64,000 bases of DNA from Hypericum androsaemum (GCA_963995505.1 OZ023181.1:12086221-12150220), one strand, 5' to 3'. Shown: positions 20,111 to 31,403, counted from the first letter of the stretch. The notes: generated from the sequence alone by a model not told the origin. Numbers and translations are program-made.

Positions 20111-23100
20111 ATGTCGCATGAAGGTCAAACTATGGAAAACATAGACCTTAAGTTATTAGTGGATGCCTTGGCCGGGAAGCTCGAGCGGATGGTGCAAGCT
20201 CAGATGGAGCCTTTGCAACTACGCGTGGATGCCGTGGAGAATTCTCGTGACAACCCCCAAACGCGAGGCGAACTCCAAAGGCGTAGGAGAGGAGTACCTA
20301 TTGGAGAATCGAGCAGAGCTGATTCTGAGTCGGAAGAAGGCGTAGGCTCTACAAGGAGTCTTAGGAGAGCAAGAACAAACCGTCCACCTAGGGAGGCAAG
20401 GCCAAGGAGAGACGACAACATAGGAAGTATCAAACTGAAGATACCTTCCTTTGCTGGTCGTTCTGACCCGGAGGCATGCTTAGAGTGGGAGAAGAAGATT
20501 GAGTTCGTGTTTGATTGCCACAATAGCTCCGAAGAAAAGAAGGTAAAACTTGCCATCACCGAATTCACTGATTATGCTATAACTTGGTGGGATCAACTTG
20601 TGACAAGTAGGAGGAGAAATAGAGAACGCCCAATAGCTACTTGGGAAGACATGAAAGTGGTGATGAGGAAGAGATTCGTTCCAAGTCATTACTATAGAGA
20701 GCTGTATAAGAAGTTACAAGGAATGAGGCAAGGAAATTTGAGTGTGGAGGAGTATTTCAAACAGATGGAGATGGCCATGATAAGAGCTGATATAGAAGAA
20801 GATAGAGAAATTACAATGGCAAGGTTCTTGAATGGACTCAATACTGAAATTCAATACAAAGTTGAGTTGCAACACTATGTGGAGTTGGAGGACATGGTGC
20901 ATATGGCAACGAAAATTGAGAAGCAACTCAAGAGAGGAGAAGGGAGAACAAGAGCTACATCGAATTCTACTTGGAAGCCAAACTACCAAAAGAAGTTTGA
21001 CAAGCCACAAGCAGCCAAAGTAGAGCATAAATCCGAGAGTTCTCAAGCTAATTCTCAAAAGAAAGTGGAAGTCACTCCAGCTAGGAACCGTGACATCAAG
21101 TGCTTTAAGTGTCAAGGAAGAGGGCACATCTCAAGTCAATGCCCTAACAAGCAAGCAATGGTGATCAAGGAAAGTGGAGAGATTGAAACTGAAGAAGAGG
21201 ATTCGGAGCATGAAAGCATGCCTTCTTTGGAGGAAGTACCCGAGGAAGAGTACCAAGCTGCTGAGAGGCTTACTCTTGTGTCTAGAAGAGCATTGAATGT
21301 GCAAGTAAAAGAGGAAAATGATGTGGCTCAAAGAGAAAATATTTTTCACACAAGGTGCTATGTCAAAGACAAGGTGTGTAGTGTCATCATAGATGGAGGA
21401 AGTTGTGCTAATGTTGCAAGCACTACTATGGTGGAGAAGTTAGGGTTACTCACTGGAAAACACCCTAAGCCTTACAAACTACAATGGCTGAATGATAGTG
21501 GAGAAGTACGAGTGATGAAGCAAGTATTGGTAACATTCCGCATTGGCAACTATGAGGATGAAGTGTTGTGTGATGTTGTACCAATGCAAGCTGGTCACCT
21601 ATTGTTAGGAAGGCCATGGCAGTTTGATAGGAAAGTGCATCATGATGGCTACACCAACAAATACTCATTTATACTTAAGAAGAGAGTAATCACCTTGGCA
21701 CCCTTGTCACCATCACAAGTTTGTGAAGATCAACGACTGTTGCAACAAGAAAGTGATGAGCAAAGAGAGCGTGACAAAAAGAAAAAGAATGAGAGGAGAG
21801 AAGAAGCCGAAAAAAAGATAAGAAAAACGGCCAATGGAGAGGAAAAGATTGAGAAAACAAAAAAAGCCGGAAAAACAGAAATTAAAACGGCCAAAGAGAG
21901 AAAAACCGAGAGTTGGAAAAAGAGTTACTATGTGGGAACAAGTGATATTAAGCAAGCATGCTTTGAAAAGAAGCCTATGATCTTACTTCGGTATAGAGAG
22001 GCACTTTTAAACACTAACGAGCTTGAACCACATGTACCTAGTACGGTTGTGTCTCTTTTACAGGATTACAAGGATGTCTTTCCCGACGAGCTACCACCTG
22101 GTTTGCCACCTATTCGTGGGATTGGACATCAAATAGACTTTGTCCCGGGAGCTACCATACCTAACCGTCCCGCATATAGAAGCAATCCTGAAGAGACAAA
22201 GGAGCTTGAGAAGCAAGTCAACGAGCTGTTGGAGAAAGGGTACGTAAGAGAGAGCATGAGTCCATGTGCTGTTCCAGTCCTACTTGTGCCCAAGAAGGAT
22301 AAAACATGGAGAATGTGTGTTGATTGCCGAGCAGTCAACAACATAACGGTAAAATATCGTCACCCTATCCCTCGTTTAGATGACATGTTAGATGAGTTGC
22401 ATGGTTCTTGCATGTTTTCTAAGATTGATTTGAAGAGTGGTTATCATCAAATTAGGATGAAAGAAGGAGATGAGTGGAAGACTGCTTTTAAAACTAAGTA
22501 TGGGTTGTATGAGTGGATGGTCATGCCATTTGGTTTGTCCAACGCACCTAGCACGTTTATGCGACTCATGAATCATGTTCTACATCCATTCATTGGTAAA
22601 TTTGTGGTTGTTTACTTTGATGATATACTCATTTATAGCAAGAGCATGGAGGATCATCTAGAACATTTGAAATCTGTCTTAGATGCACTTAGAGAAGAAC
22701 AATTGTTTGCTAACTTGAAGAAGTGCACCTTTTGTACGGATAAGCTTGTATTCTTGGGTTTCGTTGTTGGAGCTAACGGAATACAGGTTGATGAAGAAAA
22801 GATCCGAGCTATCCGTGAATGGCCAAGCCCTACAAGTGTTGCTAATGTTAGGAGCTTTCATGGACTAGCTAGTTTTTATAGGAGATTTGTGAAGGACTTT
22901 AGTAGCATAGCCGCACCCATAACTGAAGTCATCAAGAAGAACGTGGGCTTTACTTGGGGAGAAGCTCAAGAGAAGGCTTTCCAACTACTAAAAGGGAAGT
23001 TGACTAATGCACCCTTGTTAGCTTTACCTAATTTCTCTAAGACTTTTGAAATAGAGTGTGATGCTTCTGGTGTAGGAATTGGAGCTGTCCTTATGCAAGA

Positions 23101-24898
23101 AGGAAGACCCATTGCATACTTTAGTGAGAAACTAAGTGGTGCAACCTTGAATTACCCGACCTATGACAAGGAGTTGTACGCACTAGTTCGAGCATTGGAG
23201 ACGTGGCAGCATTACTTGTGGCCAAAGGAGTTTGTGATTCACACTGATCATGAGTCACTCAAGCACTTAAAGGGGCAACACAAGCTGAACAAGAGGCATG
23301 CACGATGGGTGGAATTCATTGAGACATTTCCTTATGTCATTCGCTACAAGCAAGGTAAGGAAAATGTAGTGGCTGATGCACTATCACGAAGGTACGCCTT
23401 GATCTCAACTCTTGATGCTAAACTACTTGGCTTTGAACACATTAAAGAGATGTATGTTGATGATGTTGATTTTGGCGAGTTGTTTATATCCACCGAAAGA
23501 AGTGCATTTGGTAAGTTCTTTCGTAATGAAGGTTACCTATTTCGTGAAAACAAACTTTGTGTGCCTAATTGTTCGATGCGAGAATTACTAATTCAGGAGG
23601 CACATGGAGGTGGCTTAATGGGGCATTTTGGAATTGCAAAGACCTTGGCAATGCTACAAGATCATTTCTTTTGGCCACACATGAAGAGAGACGTTGAGAG
23701 AGTTTGTGGTTGTTGCATCACTTGCAAGCAAGCCAAGTCAAAGGTAAAACCCCATGGTTTGTACACCCCACTACCTATACCTAGTGAGCCTTGGATTGAT
23801 ATCTCTATGGATTTTGTGTTAGGACTACCTAGGACTAAGCGTGGAAGAGATTCAATTTTTGTGGTTGTGGATAGGTTTTCTAAGATGGCACATTTCATTC
23901 CATGTCATAAAACTGATGATGCTTCAAACATTGCTGATTTGTTCTTTAGAGAGGTTGTTAGGTTGCATGGCATGCCTAGGACAATTATCTCTGATAGAGA
24001 TGCTAAGTTCCTAAGTTACTTTTGGAAGACCTTGTGGTGCAAGTTAGGTACTAAGTTGTTGTTTTCTACTACTTGTCATCCTCAAACTGATGGTCAAACT
24101 GAAGTAGTAAATAGGACTTTGTCTACACTTTTGAGAGCACTCATTAAGCATAACATTAAGACTTGGGAAGAATGTTTGCCTCATGTTGAGTTTGCTTATA
24201 ATCGTTCTGTCCATTCTGCTACTCAATTCTCACCATTTGAGCTTGTTTATGGATTTAATCCTTTGACTCCATTGGATTTATCACCTCTACCTTCGAGTGA
24301 GCATGTTAACTTAGATGGAAAGAAGAAAGCTGAATTTGTCAAGCAGTTACATGAGAAAGCACGGCTGAACATCGAGAAGCGCACGGAGCACTATGCGAGG
24401 CAAGCAAACAAAGGAAGGCACAAAGTTGTCTTTGAGCCGGGAGATTGGGTTTGGCTACATATGAGGAAGGAGTGTTTTCCTGTCCAAAGACGTTCAAAGT
24501 TGCTACCACGGGGAGATGGTCCATTCCAAGTGATAGAACGCATCAATGATAATGCCTACAAGCTAGACCTTCCGGGTGAGTATAATGTAAGTGCTTCGTT
24601 TAACGTGGCTGACTTGAGTCCGTTTGATGTAGGTGATGATTTGAGGACAAATCCTTTTCAAGAGGAGGGGACTGATGTGAGCAAGCCTACGGATGCACCA
24701 ACTATCAAGCTTGTAGACTCGAAGCAAGTTCAAGTTCCAATTGGGCCAATGACAAGAGCAAGAGCTAGGAAGTTGCAATCTGATTTCAATGGACTAATGC
24801 ATGAAGTTTGGGCTCAAGCAAGTTTGTGGAGGACCAAGGACGTCCAAGAAACCCAAGGGAGGCCCATGCACGTTTTGGAGGCTGAATGGGAAGCTTGA
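20111..24898 (+). CDS. Gag-Pol polyprotein of element C (1595 aa, intact)
   Basis: Retrotransposon polyprotein that would form cytoplasmic particles, copy the RNA and insert the cDNA. The start is the ATG after the leader ([10 protein letters not shown]). Gag occupies roughly residues 1-345, ending in zinc knuckle [14 protein letters not shown] (331-344). The protease has D428 in DGGS. A Lys/Glu-rich linker (about 540-610) precedes reverse transcriptase with YFDD at 835-838. RNase H follows, with D984. Integrase has H1165 of the HHCC finger and catalytic D1234, D1295 and E1331, so 35 residues lie between the last two. A GPF-type module lies near 1470 and [11 protein letters not shown] near 1545. 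No internal stop or frameshift. The last 74 codons lie in the 3' LTR. The Gag ([21 protein letters not shown]) and LTR-encoded C-terminus are typical of CRM-clade chromoviruses; clade is from family knowledge. No canonical chromodomain is recognised. Confidence 0.96.
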   Translation: MSHEGQTMENIDLKLLVDALAGKLERMVQAQMEPLQLRVDAVENSRDNPQTRGELQRRRRGVPIGESSRADSESEEGVGSTRSLRRARTNRPPREARPRRDDNIGSIKLKIPSFAGRSDPEACLEWEKKIEFVFDCHNSSEEKKVKLAITEFTDYAITWWDQLVTSRRRNRERPIATWEDMKVVMRKRFVPSHYYRELYKKLQGMRQGNLSVEEYFKQMEMAMIRADIEEDREITMARFLNGLNTEIQYKVELQHYVELEDMVHMATKIEKQLKRGEGRTRATSNSTWKPNYQKKFDKPQAAKVEHKSESSQANSQKKVEVTPARNRDIKCFKCQGRGHISSQCPNKQAMVIKESGEIETEEEDSEHESMPSLEEVPEEEYQAAERLTLVSRRALNVQVKEENDVAQRENIFHTRCYVKDKVCSVIIDGGSCANVASTTMVEKLGLLTGKHPKPYKLQWLNDSGEVRVMKQVLVTFRIGNYEDEVLCDVVPMQAGHLLLGRPWQFDRKVHHDGYTNKYSFILKKRVITLAPLSPSQVCEDQRLLQQESDEQRERDKKKKNERREEAEKKIRKTANGEEKIEKTKKAGKTEIKTAKERKTESWKKSYYVGTSDIKQACFEKKPMILLRYREALLNTNELEPHVPSTVVSLLQDYKDVFPDELPPGLPPIRGIGHQIDFVPGATIPNRPAYRSNPEETKELEKQVNELLEKGYVRESMSPCAVPVLLVPKKDKTWRMCVDCRAVNNITVKYRHPIPRLDDMLDELHGSCMFSKIDLKSGYHQIRMKEGDEWKTAFKTKYGLYEWMVMPFGLSNAPSTFMRLMNHVLHPFIGKFVVVYFDDILIYSKSMEDHLEHLKSVLDALREEQLFANLKKCTFCTDKLVFLGFVVGANGIQVDEEKIRAIREWPSPTSVANVRSFHGLASFYRRFVKDFSSIAAPITEVIKKNVGFTWGEAQEKAFQLLKGKLTNAPLLALPNFSKTFEIECDASGVGIGAVLMQEGRPIAYFSEKLSGATLNYPTYDKELYALVRALETWQHYLWPKEFVIHTDHESLKHLKGQHKLNKRHARWVEFIETFPYVIRYKQGKENVVADALSRRYALISTLDAKLLGFEHIKEMYVDDVDFGELFISTERSAFGKFFRNEGYLFRENKLCVPNCSMRELLIQEAHGGGLMGHFGIAKTLAMLQDHFFWPHMKRDVERVCGCCITCKQAKSKVKPHGLYTPLPIPSEPWIDISMDFVLGLPRTKRGRDSIFVVVDRFSKMAHFIPCHKTDDASNIADLFFREVVRLHGMPRTIISDRDAKFLSYFWKTLWCKLGTKLLFSTTCHPQTDGQTEVVNRTLSTLLRALIKHNIKTWEECLPHVEFAYNRSVHSATQFSPFELVYGFNPLTPLDLSPLPSSEHVNLDGKKKAEFVKQLHEKARLNIEKRTEHYARQANKGRHKVVFEPGDWVWLHMRKECFPVQRRSKLLPRGDGPFQVIERINDNAYKLDLPGEYNVSASFNVADLSPFDVGDDLRTNPFQEEGTDVSKPTDAPTIKLVDSKQVQVPIGPMTRARARKLQSDFNGLMHEVWAQASLWRTKDVQETQGRPMHVLEAEWEA
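24661..24672 (+). promoter_or_regulatory. Element C polypurine tract
   Basis: AGAGGAGGGGAC immediately before the 3' LTR. It lies within the coding frame. Confidence 0.88.
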
Positions 24899-25477
24899 CA
24901 TGCACGAAAGCTTCTAGATGCATGCGCACATGGAGAATCAAGAAGAATCAGCCTATTTAGGCCGTGCATCTAATTGTTTTGGACGTGCAACTAGTAGCTA
25001 TTCTATTAGGTATTATTTGCTTATATTATTCGTTGTTTAGTTGCATAAGTTCGGCCAGAATCTCCTTAGAATAGGAAAGAGAGTTTTGGCCAGCCTTTGA
25101 ATTCCTTTTAAGGAGTTAGCTTGTTTAGGAATATTTTGGTACCTTGGGAGCCTATATAAAGAGGACTCCTAGCAATAAAACGTACTCACACAATTCGGAA
25201 ATACTTAGCATTGGCTAGTTGAGAGTTTGATACTCGTTTGTTCTTGCTTAGGCTGGTGAGTCGTCTTGGCTAGAATTTATCCTTCACTTATCAAGCGGAT
25301 ATTCCATCCCTGCTTGTGGCGTGATACGACCTTAGGTCAAGGTTCAGAAGCCCTTGCAGCGGGTTGAGGTACAAATTCGTGCCTTAGTTCGTGTAAGTTC
25401 TTGTGAGTTGTGATCTGTTCCATTCTAAAGTAACAAACGGTCCGAGTTGTGAATCTTTTCCGCGGAGATTCATATCA
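24673..25477 (+). repeat. Element C 3' LTR (805 bp)
   Basis: Mate of 18680-19484. Its first 226 nt are translated as the polyprotein C-terminus, ending at TGA 24896-24898. TATATAAA lies at 25153-25160 and AATAAA at 25174-25179. Confidence 0.95.
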
Positions 25478-26325
25478 GAAGGCCTTCTCTTGAGCTTCTC
25501 CCCAAGTAAAGCCCACGTTCTTCTTGATGACTTCAGTTATGGGTGCGGCTATGCTACTAAAGTCCTTCACAAATCTCCTATAAAAACTAGCTAGTCCATG
25601 AAAGCTCCTAACATTAGCAACACTTGTAGGGCTTGGCCATTCACGGATAGCTCGGATCTTTTCTTCATCAACCTGTATTCCGTTAGCTCCAACAACAAAA
25701 CCCAAGAATACAAGCTTATCCGTACAAAAGGTACACTTCTTCAAGTTAGCAAACAATTGATCTTCTCTAAGTGCATCTAAGACAGATCTCAAATGTTCTA
25801 AATGATCCTCCATGCTCTTGCTATAAATGAGTATATCATCAAAGTAAACAACTACAAATTTACCAATGAATGGACGTAGAACATGATTCATGAGTCGCAT
25901 AAACGTGCTAGGTGCGTTGGACAAACCAAATGGCATGACCATCCACTCATACAACCCATACTTTGTTTTAAAAGCAGTCTTCCACTCATCTCCTTCTTTC
26001 ATCCTAATTTGATGATAACCACTCTTCAAATCAATCTTAGAAAACATGCAAGAACCATGCAACTCATCTAACATGTCATCTAAACGAGGAATAAGGTGAC
26101 GATATTTTACCGTTATGTTGTTGACTGCTCGGCAATCAACACACATTCTCCATGATTTATCCTTCTTGGGCACAAGTAGGACTGGAACAGCACATGGACT
26201 CATGCTCTCTCTCACGTACCCTTTCTCCAATAGCTCGTTGACTTGCTTCTCAAGCTCCTTTGTTTCTTCAGGATTGCTTCTATATGCGGGACGGTTAGGT
26301 ATGGCAGCTCCCGGAACAAAGTCTA
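25478..26325 (-). pseudogene. Element A Gag-Pol, reverse-transcriptase piece
   Basis: Middle piece of A's polyprotein on the minus strand, bounded by C (left) and D (right). It contains the RT core: [55 protein letters not shown] and [11 protein letters not shown]. It continues through the RT connection to GEAQEKAF. No stop codon within it. It is in frame with both flanking pieces once C and D are ignored. It is untranslatable as placed. Confidence 0.92.
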
Positions 26326-26466
26326 TGATGTAGGACATCTTTATTTTCTCACGTTTGAATAAGTGCGTTTGTGCACATCATACCTGGTTGTGTTGACCTT
26401 GGTTTCTTTACGTATGCATGGCTGGATGTAACGTGTGCATGCAGCCATTAGATGTGCGGAATAAAT

Positions 26467-26508
26467 GCCTTTAAGGCCTTAGCTAGCATTTGTGACGCCT
26501 TTAAGGCG
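26467..26508 (+). repeat. Palindromic direct repeat in element D LTR
   Basis: GCCTTTAAGGC at 26467-26477 and CGCCTTTAAGGCG at 26496-26508, 30 bp apart. Both are perfect palindromes upstream of the TATA box, so they are possible regulatory sites. Confidence 0.6.
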
Positions 26509-26699
26509 TTAGTTATCATTTGTGGCAGCTGGAAGGATTTGTAACTGCCACCGTCGTTTGAAAGGTCTTGCTTGGCCTATTTAAACTCGTTTTCCTGAAT
26601 AAAGAAGACAGATTTTAATCCCAAAACTTCCGTGAGTTTAGCTCCCTTTTATGCATGGATTTGCATATGTCGTGTTAGAGTCTTTGCCCTTTGCTGGCT

Positions 26700-26715
26700 G
26701 CCTAAACTTTTAGGC
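26700..26715 (+). other. Hairpin in element D LTR
   Basis: GCCTAA stem, ACTT loop, TTAGGC stem. Element H has the same stem with a CTCA loop at 58380-58395 although the surrounding LTR is much diverged. Confidence 0.6.
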
Positions 26716-26813
26716 CAATCTTCAATCAAATTCGGAAGGATTTGGCTGAAGGTTTATCTTGTTGGTCCGAACTCAGTTCCAAGTTTGTCCGCTACGTTTC
26801 TAGCTACGTCAAG

Positions 26814-26825
26814 TGGTATCAGAGC
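26814..26825 (+). promoter_or_regulatory. Element D primer-binding site
   Basis: TGGTATCAGAGC, two bases after the LTR. Confidence 0.93.
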
Positions 26826-26984
26826 CTGAATACGATCAGATCAATTCCCATATTGATCGGGAGTGAATGCTATCACCTAGTGAGTTTGAGAGAGCCCCAT
26901 CTACGAACCGATCCACAAGACTTTGTGATCTCCTGATCCAAGTCTCATTCTTACCCACCTAGCACCACCAAAATCCGTTGCAAT

Positions 26985-28112
26985 ATGGCCGATCCTAATG
27001 ACACTCCAAGACCCGATATGAACCAGAGATTCACTCAAATGGAGGCGGCAATTCAGGCCATCCTTACCCGCCTGGACAACCTCGCGGTGCAACCCCCTCC
27101 AGCTGGGGTACGTAATGAACAAAGAGAGGAAGAGGAGGATGTAGATTCTGATGCTACCCTTAATGTGAGAAGGGCAGGGAGAGTGTTGAGGGGACGAGGT
27201 AGAGGAGGTGGTAGACACGGTGATCTGGGACGTGTTCCTGGAAGAGAAGTCTATAGGGAGGATTATGAGCGCGGAGGAGAATATAGAAGGGTGGATCGTC
27301 CTTTCAAAATGAACATAGAGAAATTCTATGGTGATGCGGACGTAGAAGGCTTTCTCAACTGGTTGGACTCGGTGGAAAAATATTTTGATTGCATGCAACT
27401 CACGGAAGAACAGAAGGTGAGCTACGTAGCCTTCAAGCTAGAGTCCGGAGCTGCCGTGTGGTGGAGGAAGGAACAAGAGTCTCGTAGGAGAAGAGGAGAT
27501 CTACCAATCAGAGACTGGCCGACCATGGAGCAAGCCTTGAGGGAGAGGTTTTTGCCAGTGGACTACCATCAGACCCTCTACAGTCAATTCCTTACGTGCA
27601 CTCAAGGAAATCGTTCGGTGGAAGAGTACATGACTGAATTCATGAGGTTGGCGTCGAGGAACGATGTGGAAGAGAATGAGGATCAGATGATTGCACGGTT
27701 TGTTGAGGGCCTCAGTTATGAGATCAAGAGCAAGATGGAGTTTGACACGTTTTTGTTTTTCAACGATGCGTGTGCCAAGGCACGTAAGATAGGGGCTGCC
27801 TTGAGGAAGAAGAAAGTGGTGCCAACTCATTTTTCAGGCCCTGGTCAGATGTCCACCGTTGCAAGAGGAGGAGTGGAGAGGAGTGCACCTCACGCATCCG
27901 AGCCTAAACCCCTTCCAAGCAAGCCTGCCCCTGTGGTAGCATCAAGGAAAGGTAAGGAAGTGGCATCAAGTTCCTCAAACTTTCGTTGTTTTAAGTGCAA
28001 TGAGATGGGACACAAATCCAGCGAATGCCCTAGAAGGAAATTTAACCAATTGTGTGAAAAGGAAAATTCGGATGAAGAGCAGGCTGGATCCTACCTTTGT
28101 GCACCCGTATGA
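26985..28112 (+). CDS. Element D Gag (375 aa)
   Basis: Retrotransposon capsid/nucleocapsid protein. The start is the first ATG after a 160-base leader (MADPNDTPRPDMNQRF). An N-terminal segment with Arg/Gly-rich stretch RGRGRGGGR precedes the Gag core (KFYGDADVEGFLNWLDSVEK, GAAVWWRKEQ, RFLPVDYHQTLY, NRSVEEYMTEFMRLA). Zinc knuckle CFKCNEMGHKSSEC starts at residue 335. The frame ends ...LCAPV at TGA 28110-28112, and the same frame then continues unbroken into Pol. In H the equivalent region reads through without a stop. The stop could be a point mutation or a programmed readthrough site. Confidence 0.9.
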   Translation: MADPNDTPRPDMNQRFTQMEAAIQAILTRLDNLAVQPPPAGVRNEQREEEEDVDSDATLNVRRAGRVLRGRGRGGGRHGDLGRVPGREVYREDYERGGEYRRVDRPFKMNIEKFYGDADVEGFLNWLDSVEKYFDCMQLTEEQKVSYVAFKLESGAAVWWRKEQESRRRRGDLPIRDWPTMEQALRERFLPVDYHQTLYSQFLTCTQGNRSVEEYMTEFMRLASRNDVEENEDQMIARFVEGLSYEIKSKMEFDTFLFFNDACAKARKIGAALRKKKVVPTHFSGPGQMSTVARGGVERSAPHASEPKPLPSKPAPVVASRKGKEVASSSSNFRCFKCNEMGHKSSECPRRKFNQLCEKENSDEEQAGSYLCAPV

Positions 28113-31100
28113 GGAAGTAGTGAGGAGGAGGATGAAATGTCCGAAGAAGGGGAGGAGTATTGTGGTGTTATGCGGAAGCTGGTTTTGACAACCTCAAAAG
28201 GTAACGAGTCTCAACGTCACAATTTGTTTTGGACTCGATGCCATGTAGGAGAGGAGGTGTGCGAAGTAATTGTGGATGGAGGCAGCCAAGAGAATTTTGT
28301 GAGCAAGCAGATTGTTGACAAGCTTGGTTTGAAGGTTACACCTCATCCAGCCCCGTATTCCATTGGATGGATTCGCTCAGGGGGAGGAATCAAGGTGAAG
28401 GACAGATGTGTTGTACCAATTACCATTGGAAGGTTTCGAGACACGGTCACTTGTGACGTGCTGGAAATGGATGCTTGTCACATACTGCTTGGACGTCCTT
28501 GGGAGTTTGATAATCAAGCTATCCATAGAGGGAAGGAAAACACCTATGAGGTTAAGAAGGAGGGACAACAATTCACCCTTTTGCCGAGAAGCCCTAAGCA
28601 TGGAAAACTCAAGTTGAACAGTTCCACGCAAACTGTTACGTTGGTGACTTCCTCGAGAAGTTTCCTTGACTCCATGAAGGAGTTTGGAGGTTGTCATGTC
28701 CTTGTTGCCGTGAATTCTGATCCGCAACACGAAGGGAAGATGGAGAAGTTACCGGATCAAGTGGAGGAATTGTTGAAGTTGTTCCCTGAAGTTGCGCCAA
28801 AGGATGAACCCAAGGGCTTACCACCTTTGAGGGATATCCAGCACCAAATTGATCTAATTCCGGGTGCAACATTGCCAAATTTACCCCACTATCGTATGAG
28901 TCCTCAGGAGAACCAGATCGTGAGAGATCAAGTCCAAGAATTGCTCGAGAAGGGACACATCCAGGAGAGTCTCAGTCCCTGTGGTGTGCCCGCTCTTTTG
29001 GTACCCAAGAAGGATGGTACGTGGAGAATGTGTGTGGACAGTCGAGCAATCAACAAAATAACCATAGGGTACAGATTCCCTATCCCTCGTCTTGATGATA
29101 TTCTTGATAATTTGAGTGGATCTGTTGTGTTCTCGAAGATAGACTTGAAGAGTGGCTATCACCAGATCAGAATCCGCCCTGGGGACGAGTGGAAAACGGC
29201 TTTCAAGACTCGAGATGGCTTGTACGAGTGGTTGGTCATGCCCTTTGGCTTGACGAACGCACCAAGCACCTTCATGAGACTGATGCACCAAGTCTTGAAA
29301 CCCTTCCTTGATCGGTTCGTGGTGGTATATTTCGATGATATCTTGGTGTATAGCAAGTCAGAAGAAGAACATCGAGAACACTTGATGCACGTTTTTGAAG
29401 CTCTAAAAGGTAACAGCCTCGTTGTGAACCTGAAAAAGTGCATCTTTTGGAAAGAAAAACTTGTGTTTCTTGGTTTTGTTGTGGGGAAAGAAGGAGTGCA
29501 GGTTGATCAGGCCAAGATTGAGGCCATTCAGAGGTGGCCTACTCCCCTTAATGTGAGGCAAGTGCAGAGTTTCCTCGGATTAGCCACGTTCTATCGAAGA
29601 TTTATCCGCAACTTTAGCTCTATTGCCGCACCATTGACTTCCTTGTTGAAGAAGCAAGCTAAATTTGAATGGGGGGGAGCGGCCCGTGAAGCTTTTGAAG
29701 AGCTTAAAGAGAAATTAAGCTCAGCCCCGGTACTTGCACTTCCTGATTTTTCTAAGTTGTTTCAGGTTGATGTAGATGCCTGCGGTATGGGAATTGGAGC
29801 TGTGTTGTCTCAAGAGAAGCGTCCGATAGCTTTCTTTAGTGAAAAGCTAAGTGAGCATAGGCAGACCTGGTCCACCTATGAACAAGAATTTTATGCCGTG
29901 TTTAGAGCTCTGAAGACGTGGGAGCACTATCTGATTGGGAAAGAATTCGTGTTGTACACTGATCATAAAGCCCTCAAGTTTTTGAATGATCAATCCAAGC
30001 TGAGCAACCATATGCATGCGAGGTGGAGCACGTACTTGCAAAAGTTCCCATTCAAGATTGCTCATAAGAGTGGGACTCAGAATATTGTGGCTGATGCATT
30101 GAGCAGGAGAGAGAGCCTTCTTGTCGAGCTTAAAGGTTCGATCACTGCCTTTGAGTGCTTAAAAGAACTCTATGAGGAAGACGAAGATTTTGGAGTGATT
30201 TGGGATCAATGCACAAATGGAAGGGCCGTGGCAGATTATTTTGTGCATGATGGTTTCCTTATGCGAGGGAATCAATTGTGCATTCCAAAGACCTCCCTCC
30301 GAGAACATTTGATGTGGGAAATGCACGGAGGAGGTCTCTCAGCTCATTTGGGAAGGGATAAGACAATGGCAGCCTTGGTTGCTCGTTTTTATTGGCCAAG
30401 GATGGCAAGAGATGTGGCTCGCATGGTCAAGCATTGTAGGGTCTGCCAAGAGACTAAAGGCACTGTGCATAACACGGGCCTCTATACACCGTTGCCTATT
30501 CCAAAAGCAATTTGGGAAGATCTCAGTATGGATTTCATACTTGGCTTACCCCGCACCCCTCGTGGTGTGGATTCTATTTTTGTGATTGTGGACAGGTTAT
30601 CCAAGATGGCACACTTCGTTCCTTGCAAGAAGACTAATGATGCGCATGGAATTGCCAAGCATTTCTTTAAGGAGGTGGTGAGATTGCATGGAGTGCCTAA
30701 AACCATCACTTCTGATCGGGATGTCAAGTTCCTAGCCAGCTTTTGGAAGACTCTTTGGAAGATGTTTGAAGCAACCCTCCAATTTAGCACCACGGCTCAT
30801 CCACAAACTGATGGGCAGACCGAGGTTACCAATAGAACCCTTGGCAATATGCTACGAAGCTTATGTCATGAGAAGAAGAGACAATGGGACTTGGCCTTGC
30901 CCATTGCGGAGTTTGCTTACAATGGAGCGGTTCATCGTGTTACAGGGAAGACACCTTTCTCTTTGGTGTATACGAAGGAGCCTAACCACTTTGTTGATGT
31001 TGCCTCAGTCCCCAAGTTTCCTAAAGCACATCCCAATGCGGTTGACTTCGCGGAGCAAGCTCAAGGTGTCATTGATGGCGTCCGCAAAAGGTTGGAAGAG

Positions 31101-31403
31101 GCTTATAGCAAGGAGAAGGCACGAGTCGATGCGCACAGGCGAGTGCAGATTTTCCAACCAGGTGAGCAAGTTATGGTTCACTTTAGGAAGGAAAGGATGC
31201 CAAGTAACATGGGGGGCAAGTTGCAAGCTCGGAAGTTCGGGCCATTCAAGGTGCTCAGGCGCATAAGTGACAATGCCTATGTGATTGGTCTTCCGGACGA
31301 GTTTGGAGTGTCAAAGAGCTTCAACGTTGCTGATCTTACCCCATATTTCGATGCCTTTCCCGTGCCCTCCCGTCTTGCTGCTCGTGGTCAAGCTTCATCC
31401 TAA
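28113..31403 (+). CDS. Element D Pol (protease-RT-RNase H-integrase)
   Basis: In frame with Gag after one TGA. The first ATG is at 28137, but a native start there is doubtful. Numbering from 28137: protease D47 in VDGGSQENFVS; RT with [23 protein letters not shown] and YFDD at 398-401; RNase H (VDVDACGMGIGAVL, YTDHKALKFL); integrase HHCC (MHGGGLSAHLGRDKT, CRVCQ) and DDE core (D799 in [29 protein letters not shown]). The C-terminal module is KFGPFKVLRRISDNAYVIGL, then SFNVADLTPYF. It ends at TAA 31401-31403, just before the polypurine tract. No chromodomain seen. Pol is unbroken, so production depends on how the TGA is handled. Confidence 0.9.
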   Translation, partial: GSSEEEDEMSEEGEEYCGVMRKLVLTTSKGNESQRHNLFWTRCHVGEEVCEVIVDGGSQENFVSKQIVDKLGLKVTPHPAPYSIGWIRSGGGIKVKDRCVVPITIGRFRDTVTCDVLEMDACHILLGRPWEFDNQAIHRGKENTYEVKKEGQQFTLLPRSPKHGKLKLNSSTQTVTLVTSSRSFLDSMKEFGGCHVLVAVNSDPQHEGKMEKLPDQVEELLKLFPEVAPKDEPKGLPPLRDIQHQIDLIPGATLPNLPHYRMSPQENQIVRDQVQELLEKGHIQESLSPCGVPALLVPKKDGTWRMCVDSRAINKITIGYRFPIPRLDDILDNLSGSVVFSKIDLKSGYHQIRIRPGDEWKTAFKTRDGLYEWLVMPFGLTNAPSTFMRLMHQVLKPFLDRFVVVYFDDILVYSKSEEEHREHLMHVFEALKGNSLVVNLKKCIFWKEKLVFLGFVVGKEGVQVDQAKIEAIQRWPTPLNVRQVQSFLGLATFYRRFIRNFSSIAAPLTSLLKKQAKFEWGGAAREAFEELKEKLSSAPVLALPDFSKLFQVDVDACGMGIGAVLSQEKRPIAFFSEKLSEHRQTWSTYEQEFYAVFRALKTWEHYLIGKEFVLYTDHKALKFLNDQSKLSNHMHARWSTYLQKFPFKIAHKSGTQNIVADALSRRESLLVELKGSITAFECLKELYEEDEDFGVIWDQCTNGRAVADYFVHDGFLMRGNQLCIPKTSLREHLMWEMHGGGLSAHLGRDKTMAALVARFYWPRMARDVARMVKHCRVCQETKGTVHNTGLYTPLPIPKAIWEDLSMDFILGLPRTPRGVDSIFVIVDRLSKMAHFVPCKKTNDAHGIAKHFFKEVVRLHGVPKTITSDRDVKFLASFWKTLWKMFEATLQFSTTAHPQTDGQTEVTNRTLGNMLRSLCHEKKRQWDLALPIAEFAYNGAVHRVTGKTPFSLVYTKEPNHFVDVASVPKFPKAHPNAVDFAEQAQGVIDGVRKRLEEAYSKEKARVDAHRRVQIFQPGEQVMVHFRKERMPSNMGGKLQARKFGPFKVLRRISDNAYVIGLPDEFGVSKSFNVADLTPYFDAFPVPSRLAARGQASS

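Larger units (their letters stand above)
18680..25477 (+). mobile_element. Element C: intact, potentially autonomous CRM-like retrotransposon
   Basis: Complete 6798-bp plus-strand element in A's RNase H region. The target duplication is GAAGG (18675-18679, 25478-25482). The two 805-bp LTRs differ at about seven positions by eye. It has a perfect primer-binding site, a polypurine tract and one unbroken 1595-codon Gag-Pol. It is the best candidate here for an element still able to move or to supply proteins to defective relatives. Confidence 0.97.
26326..26811 (+). repeat. Element D 5' LTR (486 bp)
   Basis: The LTR runs from TGATGTAGGACATC to GCTACGTCA. TATTTAAA at 26579-26586 is the likely TATA box. 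Two near-copies of a 30-bp unit, each with the palindrome GCCTTTAAGGC, start at 26467 and 26497. The hairpin GCCTAA-ACTT-TTAGGC lies at 26700-26715. Confidence 0.95.

Noticed and set aside
31340..31403. Chromodomain at the C-terminus of D Pol
   Set aside because: After SFNVADLTPYF only about 15 residues remain before the stop, which is too short, and no aromatic-cage pattern is seen.
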